Positions 61,182 to 64,000 of a stretch of DNA of 64,000 bases are shown here, in pieces. Below the pieces are notes generated by a model. It was not told the origin of the DNA. It saw only the letters and a program-made list of their open reading frames with translations, and did no database searches. Within the stretch, counting starts at the first letter, position 1; every line of letters begins with the position of its first letter. The DNA comes from Marinicrinis sediminis (GTDB lineage Bacteria > Bacillota > Bacilli > Paenibacillales > KCTC-33676): positions 1-64,000 of the forward strand of contig NZ_JBHUMM010000010.1 of NCBI RefSeq assembly GCF_042685085.1. The letters are read 5' to 3'. The translations under genes were made by a program, and so were the position numbers.

Positions 61182-61265
61182 AAAGAGATAAGAAAAGAGA
61201 TAAGAAAAGAGATAAGAAAAGAGATAAGAAAAGAGATAAGAAAAGAGATAAGAAAAGAGATAAGA
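61182..61265 (+). repeat. 12-bp tandem repeat (7 perfect copies)
   Basis: AAAGAGATAAGA is repeated seven times without change, with decayed copies at each edge (61169-61181 and 61266-61275). It lies in the MATE-pullulanase spacer, ending about 30 bases before the pullulanase start. In the plus frame of an ATG at 61089 it would encode (KEIR)7, but that frame has no ribosome site and starts inside the MATE gene, so a coding role is doubtful. The repeat is purine-only except for one T per unit. Confidence 0.9.
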
Positions 61266-61305
61266 AAAGAGATGCGAGAGTGAAAAGTGAAGGGGAGGAT
61301 ACGCG

Positions 61306-63279
61306 ATGGCTGTACAAAGAGAACTGGATTTTGAGATTTCGTTTGGCGATGCGGAGTTCGTGAATGGGGCCGCGATCCATTCAACCGAATTTGAGGAAAA
61401 CTGGACGTATGATGGAGATGATCTGGGTCTGCAATATTCGCCCGAGGCCTCTCGCTTTCACGTATGGGCCCCGACCGCCAGTAAGGCAGTGGTGGTGCTC
61501 TATCGGACATGGGACGGGAAAGCGATCAAGGAAATTGCCATGAACCGCACGGAAAAAGGGGTATGGCGTACGGAAGTACAGGGCGATCTGGAAGGCTGGC
61601 TGTATACATACAAGGTATGGGTGGGTACAGATGTCAATGAAGCGGTTGACCCCTATGCAAAGGCTGTCGCGGTCAATGGGGATCGTGCGGCTATCGTGGA
61701 TATGGGCAAGACGAACCCTGAGCATTGGGAAACAGAAGCGGCTAAGCCTGCCTTTGTCCACCCTGTGGATGCCGTGATCTATGAGGTGCACGTACGCGAT
61801 CTGACCATTCATCCCCATAGTGGAGCGGTACATAAAGGGACATTCAAGGGATTCTCTGAGCCAGGCACCAGATCGGCTGCAGGACATCTGACCGGACTCG
61901 ATCATATTGCGGATTTGGGGGTGACCCATGTGCAGCTGATGCCGAGCTATGATTACAGTACAGAAAGTGTGGATGAGACCAGACCATGGGAGCGTTACAA
62001 TTGGGGCTATGATCCCAAAAACTATAACGTTCCGGAAGGATCATATGCAACAGACCCATATGATCCTGTCTGCCGTATCAAAGAGATGAAAGAGATGATC
62101 CAGGCGATTCATCATCGCGGTATGCGTGTCATCATGGACGTCGTGTACAATCATCTCTATGACGGCTATCGGGCCAATTTGATGAAGCTGGTGCCGGGCT
62201 ATTATTTCCGTTATGAGAAAGATGCCTTTGGCGAGGTGTTCGCCAATGGTTCCGGGTGTGGCAATGACACAGCCTCTGAACGGAAAATGATGCGCAAGCT
62301 GATGGTGGATTCCATCGTTTACTGGGCCAGGGAATATCAGATTGACGGATTCCGGTTCGATCTGATGGGTCTGCATGATGTGGAGACGATGAATGAGATA
62401 CGCAGAAGACTCGATGAGATCGATACCAGCCTGCTAATGACAGGGGAAGGCTGGAATCTGGATACGAATTTGCCGGCGGAAGCGAAGGCCAATCAGATGA
62501 ACGCACGTCAGATGCCCCGTATTGCTCAGTTTAATGATGACATTCGCAACGCGATCAAAGGGAGTATCTTTTATGAAGACGAGAAGGGTTTTGTCAATGG
62601 ACAGCCTGATCTGGAAACCAGAATCAAGATGGGCGTAGTCGGCGGGATTGCCTATCGGGATGACCTCCGCACGTTTGCCAGTGAACCGGACCAGAATCTC
62701 AATTATGTCGAGTGTCATGACAATCATACGCTGTGGGATAAGCTGTGTCTGACTCATCCCGAGGAAAGCGAGATCGTGCTTAGACGTATGCACCGACTCG
62801 CTTCAAGTATCATCCTGACCAGTCAGGGCTTGGCGTTCCTGCATGCCGGACAGGAATTTATGCGTACCAAGAATGGGGTAGAGAACAGTTTCAGGTCACC
62901 AGATGCCATCAATCAGATGGACTGGGATCGCTGTGATCAGTTCCAGGAGGATGTTTCCTTTGTGAAGCAATGGATCAGGTTGAGAAGAGATCATGCGGCC
63001 TTTCGCCTGCGGACAGCTGAAGACATTCGTCAGCACCTCCACATTGAAGAAAGTCCTGCGGGAACGGTCGTCTTTACTTTGCGAGATCATGCCAATGGTG
63101 ATGACTGTCGCCACCTGTGCGTCATATATAACGCCAATCACGATCAGATAAAACTCCAGATTCCTTCGCTCGGTGAGTGGAAGCTGCTGAAGAGCAGCTT
63201 TGATACCAAGTCGCTTGAGATCCAGACAGATGGATCGGTTACGGTTCCGGCGATCGAAGCGATCGTGCTCGGTTGTTGA
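61306..63279 (+). CDS. pulA: Type I pullulanase (GH13_14)
   Basis: A 657-residue starch/glycogen debranching enzyme. A CBM48-like domain (about 38-125, FHVWAPTASKAVVVLY) is followed by the GH13 barrel: YNWGYDPKNYNVPEGSY (type I pullulanase signature), DVVYNH, GFRFDLMGLHD (nucleophile Asp), TGEGWNL (acid/base Glu) and VECHDNHTLWD. No signal peptide, so cytoplasmic: it should act on glycogen or imported maltodextrins. GGGGAGG precedes the ATG. Confidence 0.93.
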   Translation: MAVQRELDFEISFGDAEFVNGAAIHSTEFEENWTYDGDDLGLQYSPEASRFHVWAPTASKAVVVLYRTWDGKAIKEIAMNRTEKGVWRTEVQGDLEGWLYTYKVWVGTDVNEAVDPYAKAVAVNGDRAAIVDMGKTNPEHWETEAAKPAFVHPVDAVIYEVHVRDLTIHPHSGAVHKGTFKGFSEPGTRSAAGHLTGLDHIADLGVTHVQLMPSYDYSTESVDETRPWERYNWGYDPKNYNVPEGSYATDPYDPVCRIKEMKEMIQAIHHRGMRVIMDVVYNHLYDGYRANLMKLVPGYYFRYEKDAFGEVFANGSGCGNDTASERKMMRKLMVDSIVYWAREYQIDGFRFDLMGLHDVETMNEIRRRLDEIDTSLLMTGEGWNLDTNLPAEAKANQMNARQMPRIAQFNDDIRNAIKGSIFYEDEKGFVNGQPDLETRIKMGVVGGIAYRDDLRTFASEPDQNLNYVECHDNHTLWDKLCLTHPEESEIVLRRMHRLASSIILTSQGLAFLHAGQEFMRTKNGVENSFRSPDAINQMDWDRCDQFQEDVSFVKQWIRLRRDHAAFRLRTAEDIRQHLHIEESPAGTVVFTLRDHANGDDCRHLCVIYNANHDQIKLQIPSLGEWKLLKSSFDTKSLEIQTDGSVTVPAIEAIVLGC

Positions 63280-63295
63280 ATGGATGCAATTCACT

Positions 63296-63342
63296 GGGAG
63301 TTGGCTCGTCAGTGCCCGATTGTCGCTGACGAGCCGACTCCC
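63296..63342 (+). terminator. Long stem-loop after pullulanase
   Basis: GGGAGTTGGCTCGTCAG pairs with CTGACGAGCCGACTCCC, about 17 bp, but without a following T-run, so terminator function is less sure. Confidence 0.5.
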
Positions 63343-63409
63343 AACATGAATATGAAAAAAAAGATGCATGACCGCCAAGGTTCTACACAATTAGACAAAA
63401 GCTATCATA

Positions 63410-63432
63410 TATAATAAATGCAAACGTTTGGA
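63410..63432 (+). promoter_or_regulatory. -10 box with adjoining cre-like operator before the dehydrogenase gene
   Basis: TATAAT at 63410-63415 is followed by TGCAAACGTTTGGA (63419-63432), a cre/LacI-type palindrome centred on AAACGTTT. In this position a bound CcpA or LacI-family protein would repress. No convincing -35 was found at the usual distance. Confidence 0.45.
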
Positions 63433-63491
63433 ACTCGGCGAATTACGTATATCCTTAATTGTCAAAATATTATGAAAAAGGGGATGGACAG

Positions 63492-64000
63492 ATGCAGGCT
63501 CTAAAATGGACAAGCCGTGAAAGACTGGAATTAACAGACATACGGGAACCTCAGATTGCGTCCCCGACAGAGGTGAAGATTCAGATCGCCTTGACGGGAA
63601 TCTGCGGGACGGATTTATCGGTATTTATGGGCAAGGAAGCGGGTATTCCCGATGTGACAAGAGGCCACGAAGCGGTAGGTACCGTGGTGGAAATTGGCGC
63701 CGGTGTATCCACCTGTGCGGTGGGAGATCGAGTGGTCATCGATCCCAATCAATATTGTGGCCTCTGTCTGCCTTGCCGAAGGGGACATACCCATCTCTGT
63801 GAAGGGATAGCAGGCAAGGGATTGCAAATTGCAGGTATTCAGCTTGACGGTACGTTTGCCCCCTATTTCGTCTGTGATGAAAGGTATGTGTTTGCCGTGC
63901 CGGAGGCCATGAGCCTGGAAACGGCCATGCTCATAGAGCCATTGGCCTGTGTGCTCCATAACTTCCAGGTCGCCCGGGTTAAACCGTATGATTCAGTGCT
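63492..64000 (+). CDS. Zinc-binding alcohol dehydrogenase (MDR family), 5' part
   Basis: The first 169 residues of a medium-chain dehydrogenase, cut by the window end. The catalytic zinc site is in GICGTDLSVFMGKEAG and GHEAVGTVVEIG, and the structural zinc site in YCGLCLPCRRGHTHLCEG (four Cys), so a sorbitol/threonine-dehydrogenase-like enzyme is likely. The NAD-binding domain lies outside the window. AAGGGGA precedes the ATG. A cre-like operator upstream suggests control by carbon source. Confidence 0.88.
   Translation, partial: MQALKWTSRERLELTDIREPQIASPTEVKIQIALTGICGTDLSVFMGKEAGIPDVTRGHEAVGTVVEIGAGVSTCAVGDRVVIDPNQYCGLCLPCRRGHTHLCEGIAGKGLQIAGIQLDGTFAPYFVCDERYVFAVPEAMSLETAMLIEPLACVLHNFQVARVKPYDSV

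Noticed and set aside
61182..61265. CRISPR array
   Set aside because: Units are 12 bases, directly tandem and without spacers; a minisatellite, not CRISPR.
61089..61283. 64-codon frame encoding (KEIR)n
   Set aside because: Starts inside the end of the MATE gene, has no ribosome site and is explained by the 12-bp repeat; kept only as a repeat feature.

Overview
The window looks like chromosomal DNA of an endospore-forming Gram-positive of the Paenibacillaceae, most likely Paenibacillus. The pointers are strong AGGAGG-type ribosome sites, frequent GTG/TTG starts, T-box leaders ahead of ilv/leu genes, a PerR-like box before ahpC, an infC-rpmI-rplT operon with an L20-type leader, a YheC/YheD-type spore-coat protein, and mid-range GC interrupted by AT-rich islands. 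The species cannot be fixed from sequence reading alone. No rRNA, tRNA or CRISPR array was seen.

Layout. 1-0.13 kb: inside end of an IS256-like element cut by the window edge. 0.5-2.2 kb: two unknown membrane-associated proteins. 2.4-6.1 kb: a compact acyl-carrier-protein / glycosyltransferase / two-paralogue cluster that resembles BtrI/BtrH chemistry and may make or modify an unknown metabolite. 6.2-16.8 kb: housekeeping genes (threonine synthase-like, panD, YheC/D-like, nfo-purU, tkt, pgi, a YvyE/YigZ protein, a TetR regulator). 17.5-21.1 kb: a cyclic-di-GMP-I riboswitch with its own terminator in front of a PLP decarboxylase and a chemoreceptor. 21.3-27.1 kb: IMPase-like, SplB-like radical SAM, a truncated aminoglycoside 6-adenylyltransferase remnant, PaiB, a DMT exporter, an ABM monooxygenase, a soluble PAS chemoreceptor and a YiaA/B protein.

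27.3-32.5 kb is an AT-rich accessory island. It holds two small genes each broken by an in-frame TGA, two small unknown genes, and a four-gene leftward operon that fits an ABC-three-component (ABC-3C) conflict system: a small membrane protein, a CTD-like protein, an MC6-like middle component and a DUF2326-like coiled-coil ATPase.

32.6-45.5 kb returns to core genes: an RlmCD-type methyltransferase, a B12-binding radical SAM protein, manA, the tRNA wobble-modification pair ytqA/ytqB, a MarR regulator, trmB, PAP2, a GT4 glycosyltransferase, then infC-rpmI-rplT. 45.5-54.0 kb is branched-chain amino acid synthesis: T-box(Leu)-ilvB-ilvN-ilvC, T-box(Leu)-leuA, leuB. leuA and leuB are separated by an inverted cassette with a SUKH (SMI1/KNR4) immunity-like gene and a decayed repeat-protein gene. 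54.2-55.4 kb has a TIR-like protein with a translationally coupled 60-residue partner. 55.5-64 kb carries PerR-box-ahpC, gcvH, a CPA2 antiporter, a HAD phosphatase, a MATE exporter, a 12-bp minisatellite, a type I pullulanase and a truncated zinc alcohol dehydrogenase, with CcpA/LacI-like operators nearby.

The most notable items are the riboswitch-controlled decarboxylase/chemoreceptor operon, the ACP-glycosyltransferase-BtrH-like cluster, the ABC-3C island and the TIR-like gene pair. All functional calls are from reading the sequence and recalled family motifs; no database search was run.
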